63,952 bases of DNA from Bodo saltans (Eukaryota; Euglenozoa; Kinetoplastea; Eubodonida; Bodonidae). A program made the translations under genes and the position numbers. Of the stretch, positions 1-10,141 are shown piece by piece (the stretch's first letter is position 1; every line of letters begins with the position of its first letter). A model generated the notes under the pieces. It searched no databases and was not told the origin of the DNA. It was given only the letters and a program-made list of their open reading frames with translations. The stretch spans positions 1 through 63,952 of the forward strand of contig CYKH01001973.1 of the NCBI GenBank assembly GCA_001460835.1, given 5' to 3'.

Positions 1-608
1 CACCGAACAACCGCCCACCCGTTGAGGAGATTGCTAGCGAACGCGTCCTTGTGACTCGTGGCAGCGTTCGACGAGACGAGAGTACCGCTCCTATCTCCCA
101 CTGCGCGCACTACTTTTTCAATCGTATGTGCAACCGCGGCGAGCGCTGCAACTTCATCCACGTCGTGCACGTGGACCCGAACGTTGTTGGCGACTTCAAG
201 CGTGCGCCTGCGCGGTGCGTAGTGTCGGTTCCTCGCTCCGATCGGGCACTGCCCGAGCCGAATGTGCGCCGCACAACCCTCGCGGAACATGATATTCCAC
301 AGCCCGCAAAGTTCTCTCGACTGATCCACGACGCCCAAGCCCGACTCCAGAAGACTTCGATGGAAGCCCGCTCTCATCAAGAGGCGGAGCAGTACCCCGA
401 TGTCACCGAGCAACTTCCCCCGCGCGTCGCTCACCTCGCTGCCTCCATTCCTGCCGCCTCAGTTAAGGTTCTCAGTACACCGGTCGTCGCTACGACTGAG
501 GCTCTGGAGCCCAAGCCCGTGGTGGCAGCTGTGAGTCAGCAGCAAAGCGTCGCCAGCTATCGGCACAATCCGTACAGCTTGCTGCACGTGACCGTCCTCT
601 CAGTTTGA
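1..608 (+). CDS. CCCH zinc-finger protein, 3' part only
   Basis: The reading frame is open from the window edge (codons begin at position 3) and ends at TGA 606-608, so the 5' part lies outside. It encodes about 200 residues. Near codon 34 it holds one CCCH finger of spacing C-x8-C-x5-C-x3-H (HCAHYFFNRMCNRGERCNFIH region). CCCH fingers usually bind AU-rich single-stranded RNA, and kinetoplastids use them as post-transcriptional regulators. The finger and its flanks (RVLVTRGS before, VVGDFKRAP after) are nearly identical in protein to the next gene, although many third codon positions differ. The two are therefore diverged tandem paralogues. After the finger the sequences separate: this tail is short, rich in Pro, Ala and Val, and lacks the Gln-rich end of its neighbour. 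The GTG at 51 is not a credible start. Confidence 0.85.
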   Translation, partial: PNNRPPVEEIASERVLVTRGSVRRDESTAPISHCAHYFFNRMCNRGERCNFIHVVHVDPNVVGDFKRAPARCVVSVPRSDRALPEPNVRRTTLAEHDIPQPAKFSRLIHDAQARLQKTSMEARSHQEAEQYPDVTEQLPPRVAHLAASIPAASVKVLSTPVVATTEALEPKPVVAAVSQQQSVASYRHNPYSLLHVTVLSV

Positions 609-1879
609 GAAACACAGGGATAACCCCCAAAGTAGTCAAACATTAACGCAGCTGAAGTTTTTTTTGATTTTTTCATTCTTCCTTTTTTTTTTGCTTTGAC
701 ACTTCTTTGTGTGTGCGTGGTGAGAAGTCTAAACGCACCATAATCCCTGAGCAAGAAAGGAGAAGAATGCATCTTCAACTTTTACTCATCTCACATGATC
801 AGCGTGTTTTTGTTTTTTAAAAAGTGACGACGGGGTTTCAATCTCAGGTGAACAATCTTTAACCTGAAATTGAGAGGTCAAAACTTGAAAAGCATAGGTT
901 GTGAGTACCAGCTGCATCCTGTGTTGCAGGTGAGACTCCTTCCTTAGCGTACCACAATACGCCACATTTTTTTGTTCGAAACACTTTTTTTCTTCCTCCC
1001 GCGTGCCTACGTGCGCGTCTCTCGACATTCTTTACGCCCAGCGTCGCTGAAATTCCAGTACTTGTTGCTGAGAAATTTTGAACTACGCTGCGTTGCATAG
1101 GAACAGTCTCCTTGCTACACCCTGCTTGCCGATGACTTGGACGTTACTCCAACTCACCTGCGAAAAAAAAGGAACCTCACTTCCTTTTTGGGGTGGTATT
1201 TTCGTTGCCGATCCAATTCCCTCCCTCCTTCGACATTCAGTTTTTCTTTTTGTTTCTTTTTGATTGTTTGCAAATGTTGATATGACGCGGGTGTTGACGA
1301 CAACGGTCAGATTTCCATTTCCCTCTCCACAAGAAAGTGCAGCTCCGGTTCGGTTCTGGTAGCTCACTATCGTTTTTTTCAAGGGTGGTGATTCGTCCGT
1401 CTCCCTTTTGTGCTTCGCTGCGATCAACAAAAAGAACAACCAGTGCGCGGGGACGAAAGTTACACGTCGCTTGTTGTCATGGACGCTTACGGGACACTCT
1501 TCAGACGGTTTCTCTTATGTCCTCTGACACTCTATCTTCTTCACGAGAGGGGGGTGGGGTAGTTGGACTGGGCCCCAGAGAGGGCACCATTATTGAACGC
1601 AGTCATGAATCAAAGAATCGCGAACACACACACACATACAGTGATGGGATGCTGCTCTGAAATCTGTGAATGTGTTGACTTCGGCTCAATTCAGTGATCC
1701 CACATTTTTTTTTTGTTCCCGCGGTGGAAGTTGTGATCCGTCGAAAGCAACACATAAAACATACGCGTATTCGAGGAGGAATACTATTGCAAAAAATAAA
1801 AGCAAACAGAGAAGAAGAAGAGGAAGAAAGAAAAGAAGAATCAACGAAAAAAACTTTCAGTTTGCACAACACCAAAAAA
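609..1879. other. Long intergenic gap, no recognised gene
   Basis: The gap is about 1.27 kb. It has several separate polypyrimidine tracts (about 655-690, 966-1010, 1196-1260 and 1361-1380) as well as the one just before the next gene. Short ORFs here start with GTG or TTG and have low-complexity or unfamiliar products. It may hold a non-coding transcript or long UTRs. Confidence 0.6.
1705..1730 (+). promoter_or_regulatory. Putative trans-splice acceptor (pyrimidine tract and AG)
   Basis: A T10 run, a short pyrimidine stretch and AG at 1729-1730 lie 150 nt before the zinc-finger ATG. This matches the usual spliced-leader acceptor layout; the site itself is inferred. Confidence 0.45.
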
Positions 1880-3778
1880 ATGTCAACTCAAAGCCAACAA
1901 CCTCTTCATCTCGTCGAAATACACGACGACGAAGATATTTGCAAATTTGCAACAGACGCATTTCTGGCATCTGTCGTTGATTCACCTGCAACGTCATCCA
2001 AGCTCACTGACGATGCCAATATGAGCCTTTCCCCACAGCAAGGCGAACGCACACCGCAGCCGTCGTCACCAGCGACCAACAAAAACGCAGTGAGCTCCTT
2101 CACAGAGCAGCTTGGTGTCTTTGCGAAGTCCCTCACGGGTGTACCAAGCCCTGCAATGGATGCGCTGTTCGGAACTCTTTCCGGCCAGACTTCAGCGATC
2201 ATTTCTCTCGATGAGGTTGTTCGCTTGCGCAGCTCTGAAGCTGCAAAGCGCGTCCAAGAATGCGCTCAACGCAAGCTTGCTGCTGCCAAGGCACGTCAGC
2301 AACAACAACAGCAGGATGCATCATCGTCTTCTGCTGCCCAAGCTGCATCCATTCCCAACGACCCATGTGAAGGAGATGCCGATGAGCAGCTTAATGATGA
2401 GCGTGTGCAACAGAGTCTCGTGACAAACTCGCAAGTAACAGAAGTGTTCGATCCCACATTTCGTTTCTGTTTTGAGGTGCCCACGCAGAGCTTGGTCCAC
2501 CTCCCTCCCGCACGACTGAACATTACGCGCCTCGTGTTCTGCCGGAACTACGCTCCAGGCGATCATCAATCTTGCAGCATGGGTGACGGGTGCAAGTTCG
2601 TGCATGCTGACGTCGACTTCCGCACGCTTGAGGCTCACCCGATCCACGTCAAGTACTCGTGGCGCCACGAAGATGTGTGCACTTACGCGCGCCTGCCTGC
2701 TGGTGAAGTCTTGCGTGTGTCCGCACCGAACAATCGCCCACCGGTGGAAGAAATCAATAGTGACCGCGTCCTTGTGACTCGTGGCAGTCTGCGGCGACAG
2801 GAGGGCGGTGGGACACTTTCCCACTGCGCTCATTACTACTTCAACCGCATGTGCAACCGAGGCGAGCGTTGCAACTTCATTCACGTCGTTCACGTCGATC
2901 CAAACGTCGTGGGGGATTTCAAGCGTGCCCCTTGCTGCAAGCCGAAGTCCTCATCATCACATGGAAACAATAATGAAGACAAAGCCGAGTGGACTGCTGA
3001 CGGGAAGTGGGTGCAGAATGATCGCCGCCATTTGGCTGGCGGTCAATCCTCCTCCTTCCGCCCCAACTCTGACGCGAAGCCGTTTGAGCCAAAAATGAAG
3101 CTGTCGGTGGATGCCTCTGACCTTGTCGCGTTCAATGGATTCGCCCCTCCCCCACCGTTCGCAACGGCACCAGCCAACATGATGACTCTACAAAGCCTCT
3201 TCGGTGGCGTGGCGGTTGCAGCACCGTCTACCATTGCTGTGCAGATGCCTCAGCGCGAGGCGCCACAAACGGCACAGTACGGAATGTTGGTGTTTGTGCC
3301 TTGCGATCAAAAGCAATCTCCAATTACTGTCTCCCCAGCCGTACTCAATCCCCCTACTGCCCAGTCTGGTGGCCTTCCCTCTATCCACTCATTACCAACA
3401 ACAACGCTGGACTTGATGAACGCTGCCTACCCTGGACTGACGGAGCGTTGGACAGTTGCAGGAGCTGACCCAGCCAGCCTCGCTGAGGCTATCATGCGAC
3501 CTGAAGGCAGCGTGCCGAGTGCGCAGCAGCAGCAAGCAGCAGTGGCTCAGCAGGTTGCGCAGCAGGTCGCACAAGCGCAACAAATGCAACAGCAAGCCGG
3601 TTGGTACCAACAAGTCGCCCAGAACGTGAGTGCTGGAGAGTGGGTCGTCGGCGTCCCACAAACTGTCATTCACCAAGGTGTGGAATACATGCAGCAACCA
3701 TTCCACACGATGGGAGACTACCGCCGCATGCCTCGGACCCGCGGTGGTGGTGGTGGTGGCCACAGCAGCCTACGTTAA
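1880..3778 (+). CDS. Two-finger CCCH RNA-binding protein with Gln-rich tail
   Basis: 632 residues from the ATG at 1880, which follows AAAAAAA; the same frame extends upstream without a plausible ATG start. Two CCCH fingers are visible. Finger 1, from about residue 221, has spacing C-x10-C-x5-C-x3-H (begins CRNYAPGDHQSC). Finger 2, from about residue 316, has C-x8-C-x5-C-x3-H (begins CAHYYFNRMC). The region before them is Ser/Ala-rich with a short Gln run; after residue about 350 the chain is disordered, with Gln/Ala repeats near 545-580 and a Gly-rich end. The fingers predict RNA binding, probably to AU-rich mRNA elements in the cytoplasm, and the Gln-rich tail could recruit mRNP partners. 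It is the complete member of a tandem pair with the truncated gene upstream. The target and whether it stabilises or represses mRNA cannot be read from sequence. Confidence 0.9.
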   Translation: MSTQSQQPLHLVEIHDDEDICKFATDAFLASVVDSPATSSKLTDDANMSLSPQQGERTPQPSSPATNKNAVSSFTEQLGVFAKSLTGVPSPAMDALFGTLSGQTSAIISLDEVVRLRSSEAAKRVQECAQRKLAAAKARQQQQQQDASSSSAAQAASIPNDPCEGDADEQLNDERVQQSLVTNSQVTEVFDPTFRFCFEVPTQSLVHLPPARLNITRLVFCRNYAPGDHQSCSMGDGCKFVHADVDFRTLEAHPIHVKYSWRHEDVCTYARLPAGEVLRVSAPNNRPPVEEINSDRVLVTRGSLRRQEGGGTLSHCAHYYFNRMCNRGERCNFIHVVHVDPNVVGDFKRAPCCKPKSSSSHGNNNEDKAEWTADGKWVQNDRRHLAGGQSSSFRPNSDAKPFEPKMKLSVDASDLVAFNGFAPPPPFATAPANMMTLQSLFGGVAVAAPSTIAVQMPQREAPQTAQYGMLVFVPCDQKQSPITVSPAVLNPPTAQSGGLPSIHSLPTTTLDLMNAAYPGLTERWTVAGADPASLAEAIMRPEGSVPSAQQQQAAVAQQVAQQVAQAQQMQQQAGWYQQVAQNVSAGEWVVGVPQTVIHQGVEYMQQPFHTMGDYRRMPRTRGGGGGGHSSLR

Positions 3779-4839
3779 CACTCAGGTTGTTTGACGTGAC
3801 ATAGGCAAATCGTAGGAGGGAGGAGGAGCAAAGACAACCAAGGATACCACGACGCGTTTGTTTTTCAAGGGAAAAGTGCGCAAACTACTGCACGAATTGC
3901 TGCCACATGAAGCGGCGTTGAAACAGGAAATCATGAGAAATGACCCAGTCAGAATCCACAAAGGACTTCTCAACAACAATGCACATCAAAACTTCAAAAA
4001 AAAAAAAAGAACATCACAACACCAGAGGACTCTACATCCCGAACCCACAAAACAAAAAGACAAAAACGTCAAAGATGCAAAATGACACAATTAATAACTT
4101 TTGATACCTGCTCGCACTGAGGTCCATCACGAGTCGGAAGTAAGCGATTCAGAAGAAGCAGCTCGCCCCTCCTCGGTTATGTTCTTTTGGCAGGAAGCCA
4201 AGATTTTTTCCCTGTGGTTAGTTATTTTGTTGTTTCTCTTGCGCTTCCCTCCTACAGCTGTTATACTTTATTCTATTTTGCTCCCCACCATTCAGTGTGC
4301 GTCACGGCTTTGAACAAACAAAGGACGTCACGTGATATTTGAAAGAGGGCACTTGATTGCGCGACATTCATAGGTGACCCTGATATTTGAAAGAGGGCAC
4401 TTGATTGCGCGACATTCATAGGTGACCCCCACCCCAAAAAACAAGGACACAAAACACAACAGCACATCAATTTTTTTTTTATGTTGAGCACAGCAAATGC
4501 AGCAGAAGTGCCACAGTTATCACAGAGAATATCAGACCACATCCCACTACACATTGCCACAACTCTCAAAGAAAAAGAGTGTGCGCATCACCAAGCCATG
4601 AGATGTGTAGAGAGCGAGAAGAGTGATATCAACGTGTGTGCTTCCATATCCCCATGTTGAAAGTTTTTGTTTACGTCAAAGGAAGCAAAAACAGTATTTG
4701 AGTTTTTATGCAACGCGAAAACGAGAGCAAATGACAACGCGATCTTGTTGACCTCCGTTTTTGTACTATCGTTTGACTTTGCACCTTATTGTTCCTCTCG
4801 CAATTAATAGTTCGACTTCGAGCATACCACCACTAATTG
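3779..4839. other. Intergenic region with one perfect tandem repeat
   Basis: About 1.06 kb with no convincing gene. It holds an A13 run near 3996, a perfect 48-bp tandem duplication at 4333-4428 and a T-run near 4470. An open frame at 3858-4085 has no ATG start and runs into poly-Lys codons, so I do not call it. Confidence 0.6.
4333..4428. repeat. Perfect 48-bp tandem duplication
   Basis: Copies 4333-4380 and 4381-4428 are identical, beginning TGATATTTGAAAGAGGGCAC. Perfect identity suggests a recent duplication. The unit is a multiple of three, so a reverse-strand frame stays open through it, but nothing else supports coding there. Confidence 0.95.
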
Positions 4840-7413
4840 ATGTCTAGGCCACAACGATCAGCACCACTCCCGCCACCTGGTCCAAGTGGACTGTGGTCTG
4901 CCGAGTCACCCCACCATCACCACTCTTCGTCGCTGTACTTGCCCAATGCCTCGGTCTTCACCCCTCGGGGCGCCACGTCCGGTGCTCAACCTGCATCAGG
5001 CAACACCTCCGGCTATCTTGAGGAACCTTCAGATGTCGATGCCGCTGCGGTGGCCGCCGCTGCAGGTGGCAATCCTAACGCCGTTCAAATGGGCATCATG
5101 AAAGGCCGCCTGCAGGGACTTCAGCACGAACTACAGACGTCGAAGCGCGACATGAAGGATATGTCGGACCGCCTCACTGTCACAACCACCAAACTTAACG
5201 AACAAAAGGTGCAGAACAGCGCACTGACACACAAGTACAGCTCCTTAATGACCAAGCTCAGCGAGACAGAACAAGCAGAGAAGCAATTGGAGGAATCCCT
5301 CGTCAATGAGCGCCGCAATGCAGCCAGCATTCGTGAAGCCGCTGATCGATACCGACAAGAAGTCCAAGATCAGGAAGAAACCATTGCTCAGCTAAAGCAC
5401 CAGTTGTCCGCCAAACCAATCGTCGATCCCGCGATTGCAATCGCTATTCGCGATAGAAATCAATACCTGCCAACTCGTGAAGTGTTGGAACGCCAACAAG
5501 TGATCGTCCGCGAAAAGGAAACTCTTCTCGAGCAAATGACGACGGCACTTGACCGTTTGGTTCTTGGTCAAGAAGAGGACGAAACAACGTTGTTTGTTTG
5601 CCGTAGCGCTGTCCTCAGCGCAGCGACGGATTTGGAGACAAAACTTGCCCACACTGAGAACGTTGTGGATAATTTAAACAAGCTCTTCCAGCAATATGCT
5701 CACGAGCAAGAAGAAGAGACAACGCGCATGATGATGTCACTCATGAACGAGAACAAAGAACTTTGGACACACGTCACGAAAATGCGCTACGATCTTGACC
5801 GAGCGAACTCTGAGCTGGTCGCTCGCAATAAGCGCCAGGCGGAGTGGATTCCAAAAGATCAACACGAGTACGCCCTCAAACAAGTTGCGATTCTAGAGGA
5901 GCGCTTAAAGAAGGCCCAGCTCACCATCGAAGCTCAGACGACCACGGAGCAGACCGTGGAAGAGAAGATTCGAGACCTGTTCCATCAACTAAACGCTAGC
6001 AAGTTGCGCTGCGACGCGCTTGATGCGGAATTAGACCAGTCTCAATCGACGCTGCGAGAACGAGAACTTGAACTTGACACACTCCAAGCCATTGTGAAGC
6101 AAAAGTCGCAGGAAGTGATTGAACTGGATACTCTCCAGCAACATCAAGCGGCACAAATTCGCAGCCTCACCGAACAAATCGACGTCCTTCAAGAAACGTT
6201 TGAGACAGAAGGACGGAATCAACTTCGCCGGGCTCAGACTGAGCGCGATGAAGCATTGGACGCACTCACACGTCTGCGCTCTGATTTCGAGGACGCACTC
6301 CATCGCCTAGCAACGATTGAAAAGGAACTCGACCAGCGCACTTCGTACTTCAACTCGTACAAGGTTTCCATTGAAGAGCAACATGCAAGCTACGCACGCA
6401 CCCTGCAAGAGGAATTGTCACACAACAGGTCGCTGTTTGAGCGGGAGCTGGAGGACCTTCGCCGTGAGCTTACTGACAGAACATCGGAACTGCACACTGT
6501 CACTCGCGAGCTCGATGAAGAACGCGCGGACCGACAAGGCACCAAAGCGGCGCTTCGATCAAGCGATGAGGAGACAGTGCAGTTAAGGTCTGAAGTGAAC
6601 AGCCTTCAGGCATCCCTCGGCCGCAGCGAAGAGCGAATTAAGAAGCTCTCCGCGGAGTTGGAGTCTGTGAGGCAACAGCTGCATCAACATGATCACAAGC
6701 GCAACTCTCACCAACAGGAGGTGCAGCGTCTAGAGGCCAATATTGCCCACCTTGAAGAGCTTCTTGTCGAGGAGCGCCAGAGACACGCCGCGCACGCAAC
6801 GGCGATCGAGGCCGATTGGAAAGAAAGTGACAAGTCTCGGCACTCCCTGCACGAGGAAGTGAAGCGCTTGCGAACAAAAGTGAGCGAGTCTGATCAGCTG
6901 CGGGCTCTCAAGGAGCGAATGGAAAAGGACAAGGAACAATTGATGTCTGAGAACGTTCGGCTACATCAGCAGTACCAAGAAGTGCAGCAACAGAATATCG
7001 ACCTCCAACAGACGATCACGACACTCAAGAGTCGAAACAGCAGCAGCAACGCACTGACCAGTCAGATGGAAGAACTGCAGCGCAGGTTGTCGGAGTTGCC
7101 CAGTCTCCGTCAAGCGGCTGATGAGGCTCGCCGGGAGGCAATGCGGTTTAAGGAGGAGATGGAATCACTGCGCCACGAGCGTGATGAAATGTCAACTCGT
7201 TTAGAGTTCTTCCTGGAAGAGAGCCGCCTCGCTGCGAAGAAAGATAACGACTTGGATCGTTTGTTCCGTGACGCAACCAGCCAAGTAAGGAGACTCGACC
7301 AGCAGCTAGAAGAAGTCCAACGTAGTGCGACGCGACGCGGCGTCACTTTCGGTGAACGCACTGGGAGCCCTAACAGCGCTCGAAGGTCCCCTGTGCGGCC
7401 TTGGAGAAACTGA
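4840..7413 (+). CDS. Long coiled-coil protein, unknown function
   Basis: 857 residues from ATG 4840; a TTG directly before it is in frame but not needed. The first ~80 residues are Pro/Ser/His/Ala-rich and probably disordered. From about residue 85 to 830 the sequence is almost continuous heptad-like coiled coil, rich in Glu, Gln, Arg and Leu with very few Pro or Gly. The last ~25 residues are basic and Ser/Pro-containing (RRGVTFGERTGS region). No motor head, ATPase or membrane segment is present. Such proteins in flagellates are usually cytoskeletal, for example basal body, flagellar or cell-cortex scaffolds, but that is inference from shape alone. I do not recognise a specific orthologue. 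Confidence 0.85.
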   Translation: MSRPQRSAPLPPPGPSGLWSAESPHHHHSSSLYLPNASVFTPRGATSGAQPASGNTSGYLEEPSDVDAAAVAAAAGGNPNAVQMGIMKGRLQGLQHELQTSKRDMKDMSDRLTVTTTKLNEQKVQNSALTHKYSSLMTKLSETEQAEKQLEESLVNERRNAASIREAADRYRQEVQDQEETIAQLKHQLSAKPIVDPAIAIAIRDRNQYLPTREVLERQQVIVREKETLLEQMTTALDRLVLGQEEDETTLFVCRSAVLSAATDLETKLAHTENVVDNLNKLFQQYAHEQEEETTRMMMSLMNENKELWTHVTKMRYDLDRANSELVARNKRQAEWIPKDQHEYALKQVAILEERLKKAQLTIEAQTTTEQTVEEKIRDLFHQLNASKLRCDALDAELDQSQSTLRERELELDTLQAIVKQKSQEVIELDTLQQHQAAQIRSLTEQIDVLQETFETEGRNQLRRAQTERDEALDALTRLRSDFEDALHRLATIEKELDQRTSYFNSYKVSIEEQHASYARTLQEELSHNRSLFERELEDLRRELTDRTSELHTVTRELDEERADRQGTKAALRSSDEETVQLRSEVNSLQASLGRSEERIKKLSAELESVRQQLHQHDHKRNSHQQEVQRLEANIAHLEELLVEERQRHAAHATAIEADWKESDKSRHSLHEEVKRLRTKVSESDQLRALKERMEKDKEQLMSENVRLHQQYQEVQQQNIDLQQTITTLKSRNSSSNALTSQMEELQRRLSELPSLRQAADEARREAMRFKEEMESLRHERDEMSTRLEFFLEESRLAAKKDNDLDRLFRDATSQVRRLDQQLEEVQRSATRRGVTFGERTGSPNSARRSPVRPWRN

Positions 7414-7735
7414 GTCCAGAGGAAATGAGGCATCACAGCCAACAAGCAACATCAGCCACGAATAGCGCCCTCCCTTCTTCGTTTTTCTTTCTAATTTTGT
7501 GGACAAGAGATTCGCCGACGAAACGCGACAGCTACAAGATCGACCTTCTCCGCATATGACTAGTCGCTGATCCCCAATTCGAGGGAAAGCATTTCTGTAC
7601 TGAGTACCGTTGTTCTTCACACATCCGCTCTTGTCTAATATGACGAACTGTCATTTCCTATTCTGCATTGCTCGTTTGTTTGTCGTTTGGCTGTGTGTTA
7701 CCGATCTAGTCAACAACAACACAACAAGAGAGAAC
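7414..7735. other. Intergenic, pyrimidine tracts only
   Basis: A polypyrimidine stretch at about 7468-7500 is followed by AG at 7506-7507, a possible acceptor for HSP110 mRNA. The frame upstream of the HSP110 ATG is open but begins with a hydrophobic stretch I take as 5' UTR. Confidence 0.5.
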
Positions 7736-10141
7736 ATGTCCGTGTTTGGCGTAGATCTTGGAAACCTCAACTCCACCGTTGGCATCACGCGCAACGGAGG
7801 TATTGATATTGTGATTAATGAGGTCAGCAAGCGTGAGACGAGCACTGTGATCTCGATGACGGAGCAGGAGCGCTTCATCGGCGAGTCGGGTCTCGACCGC
7901 GCTGTTCGCAACTGCAACAACACCATTAACTGCGTTAAGAGGTTTATTGGAGCGCGCATCGACGACCCCGCTATTGAGTCGGAGAAGCGCTTTCTGAGCT
8001 GCCCCACCAGCGGCGACGACCAGGGTCGCTTGATGTTCGACGTTGCGTACAACGGTGAGACCGTGTCGCTGTACCCTGAGCAGGTCCTTGCTATGTTCAT
8101 CCAGCAACTCCGCAAGTACGTCAACCGTGAGACCACTGTGGACCCTAAGATGCCCGCTGATGTGCGCGATGCGGTCATCACTGTGCCGTGCTTCTACACC
8201 CCAGAGCAGCGCCGCCTCGTTATCCAAGCGTGCGAGATGGCTGGCGTCAACGCGATGTCCCTCCTCAACGAGACCACCGCTAGCTCCATCGACTACGGAA
8301 TTTTCCGTGGCTCTTCCCTCCCCGAGAAGGAAAGCGAGGCCCAGATCGTTCTGATTCTTGACGTTGGTTATGGCGCCACCACCGCCGCACTCACAGCATT
8401 CTGGAGAGGAAACTTGAAGGTCCTTGCTCGCAAGTACGATATGTACCTCGGTACCCGTGAAGTGGACTGGACTCTGTCCCAGCACTTCGCCGCTGAGATC
8501 CTCAATAAGTACAAGGTTGACGTGAACGAGAACAAGCGTGCCCGCATTCGTCTTCTCGCCGCTTGCGAGCGTGTCAAATGCCTTCTCTCCGGCAACATGT
8601 GTGCCCCTCTCAATATTGAGAACCTCATGGACGTCGACGTCAACATCAATAGCTTCCAGCGCGGTGAGATGGAGACTGCTTGTGCTGGCGTTGCTGACCG
8701 CCTCAAGACCCTTCTTGTGAGTGTCATCGAGGAGTCGGGTGTTGCAGCAGACAAGATTGCAAGCGTCGAGTTCATTGGTGGTGGCTGCCGTATCCCAATG
8801 TTCAAGCGCGCCGTTGAGGAGGCGACGGGCAAGGCCCCGTCCTTCACACTGAATGCATCCGAGTCCGTTGCTCGTGGTGCTGCAATCACCGCCGCCGTGT
8901 TCTCGCCCAAGTTCCAGGTTCGTGAGTTCGTCACGTATGAGCAGACACACTTCCCTGTCAAGCTCGCCTACTTCCAGGAAAACGCCACCTCAGTCAGCTC
9001 CGTCCCCTTCCTGCCCAACGTCAACAAGATTGTGTCATTGGTCGGCAAGGGCGACTTCTATCCTAAGATGCTCGAGGTGACCGTCAAGCGCGCTGATTCC
9101 TTCTCACTGTACGCATTCAGCGACCCCGAGAACGAGGCAGTCAAATCCCTCTTCCCCCAGGGTAAGTACGTGACTGGTGAGTGGACTATTGGTGCGGCTA
9201 GCAAGCCCACCAACGGTGAGGTCAAGATCCGAGTTCGCATCCAGGCCAACGGCTTGGTTGCGATCGAGGGTGCTTCCACTCAGGAGACCTACGAGGTGGA
9301 GGAGATCGAGGAGAAGAAGGACCCCGAGAACCCTGAGAAGGAGGCCGAGAAAATCACTGTGAAGAAGCAGAAGACCCGCCGCGCTGAGCTCTCCGTCACC
9401 CCGAATGTGACGCTCCTTGGCCACGCCCCTGAAGCTGTCGTGAAGTGCCGCAAGCTCGAGGAGGAAATGAACAACCGCGATCTCCTCGTGAACCGCACGA
9501 AGGATGCCAAGAACGAGCTCGAGTCGTACATTCTTGACAACCGCAGCCGCATCGGCGACGGTGGTGCGTGGTCCGACTTTGTCTCAGCAGACGACAAGTC
9601 CAAGTTCCTCAACATGGCCAATGATTACGAGAGTTGGCTCTACGAGGAGGGCAGTGAGTCCACCCTCGAGGAGTACACGCTGCGCACCGCAGCATTGAAG
9701 AACATCGGTGCACCTGCACAGCAACGTTGGCGCATGTGGGACGACATTCCCTTCGCACTGACCCAATTTATCCCCAAGGCTCAGGCCGTTCGCGACAATG
9801 CAATTTCAAACATCGGAAAGTTTGCCCACATCACTGAGGACGAAATCCGTGCCGTTGCAGCCAGGGCTGAGGACGCGATTGTGTGGGCCCAGGTTGAAGT
9901 CGAAACGTACCAGAAGGCGCCAAAGTTCCAGAACGCCGTCCTTACTCCTGCAACCTTCGACACGAAGATTAAGGAGATTGAGACAGCGGTGAAGGTGGTG
10001 CTCGCGAAGCCCATTCCCAAGCCACCCAAGGAGGAGAAGCCCGCTGCCCCCGCTGCTGCTGAGAAGGCGGAAGACGCCCCTCCTGCTGCCCCTGCTTCAG
10101 ATGAGTCCACCCAGGTCCCAAAGCCCGACGAGTTGGATTAG
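7736..10141 (+). CDS. HSP110: HSP110 / HSPH-type Hsp70 co-chaperone
   Basis: 801 residues from ATG 7736 (MSVFGVDLGN). The N-terminal nucleotide-binding domain (about 1-385) has the Hsp70 phosphate loop GVDLGNLNS, a connect motif LLNETTASSIDYG and the adenosine motif IGGGCRIP near residue 347. The C-terminal half has the HSP110 hallmarks: an extended acidic/Lys-rich loop near residue 520-540 (EEIEEKKDPENPEKEAEK region), a long helical lid and an Ala/Pro/Glu-rich end. HSP110 proteins act as nucleotide-exchange factors for cytosolic Hsp70 and hold unfolded proteins. Length fits trypanosomatid HSP110 (around 800 residues). Codon use is strongly biased to C/G-ending codons, unlike the coiled-coil gene before it, consistent with high expression. 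In-frame codons upstream of 7736 encode a hydrophobic stretch, but the canonical N-terminus starts here. Confidence 0.95.
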   Translation: MSVFGVDLGNLNSTVGITRNGGIDIVINEVSKRETSTVISMTEQERFIGESGLDRAVRNCNNTINCVKRFIGARIDDPAIESEKRFLSCPTSGDDQGRLMFDVAYNGETVSLYPEQVLAMFIQQLRKYVNRETTVDPKMPADVRDAVITVPCFYTPEQRRLVIQACEMAGVNAMSLLNETTASSIDYGIFRGSSLPEKESEAQIVLILDVGYGATTAALTAFWRGNLKVLARKYDMYLGTREVDWTLSQHFAAEILNKYKVDVNENKRARIRLLAACERVKCLLSGNMCAPLNIENLMDVDVNINSFQRGEMETACAGVADRLKTLLVSVIEESGVAADKIASVEFIGGGCRIPMFKRAVEEATGKAPSFTLNASESVARGAAITAAVFSPKFQVREFVTYEQTHFPVKLAYFQENATSVSSVPFLPNVNKIVSLVGKGDFYPKMLEVTVKRADSFSLYAFSDPENEAVKSLFPQGKYVTGEWTIGAASKPTNGEVKIRVRIQANGLVAIEGASTQETYEVEEIEEKKDPENPEKEAEKITVKKQKTRRAELSVTPNVTLLGHAPEAVVKCRKLEEEMNNRDLLVNRTKDAKNELESYILDNRSRIGDGGAWSDFVSADDKSKFLNMANDYESWLYEEGSESTLEEYTLRTAALKNIGAPAQQRWRMWDDIPFALTQFIPKAQAVRDNAISNIGKFAHITEDEIRAVAARAEDAIVWAQVEVETYQKAPKFQNAVLTPATFDTKIKEIETAVKVVLAKPIPKPPKEEKPAAPAAAEKAEDAPPAAPASDESTQVPKPDELD

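Noticed and set aside
1337-1660. 107-codon frame in the first long gap
   Set aside because: GTG start, crosses a microsatellite-like CACACA run and pyrimidine tract; composition not protein-like.
3858-4085. 75-codon open frame after the zinc-finger gene
   Set aside because: No ATG start (TTG only) and ends in poly-Lys/A-run; most likely 3' UTR.
7706-8950. 414-codon antisense ORF opposite HSP110
   Set aside because: It mirrors the strongly biased codons of HSP110; the product is low-information and there is no independent start or splice signal.
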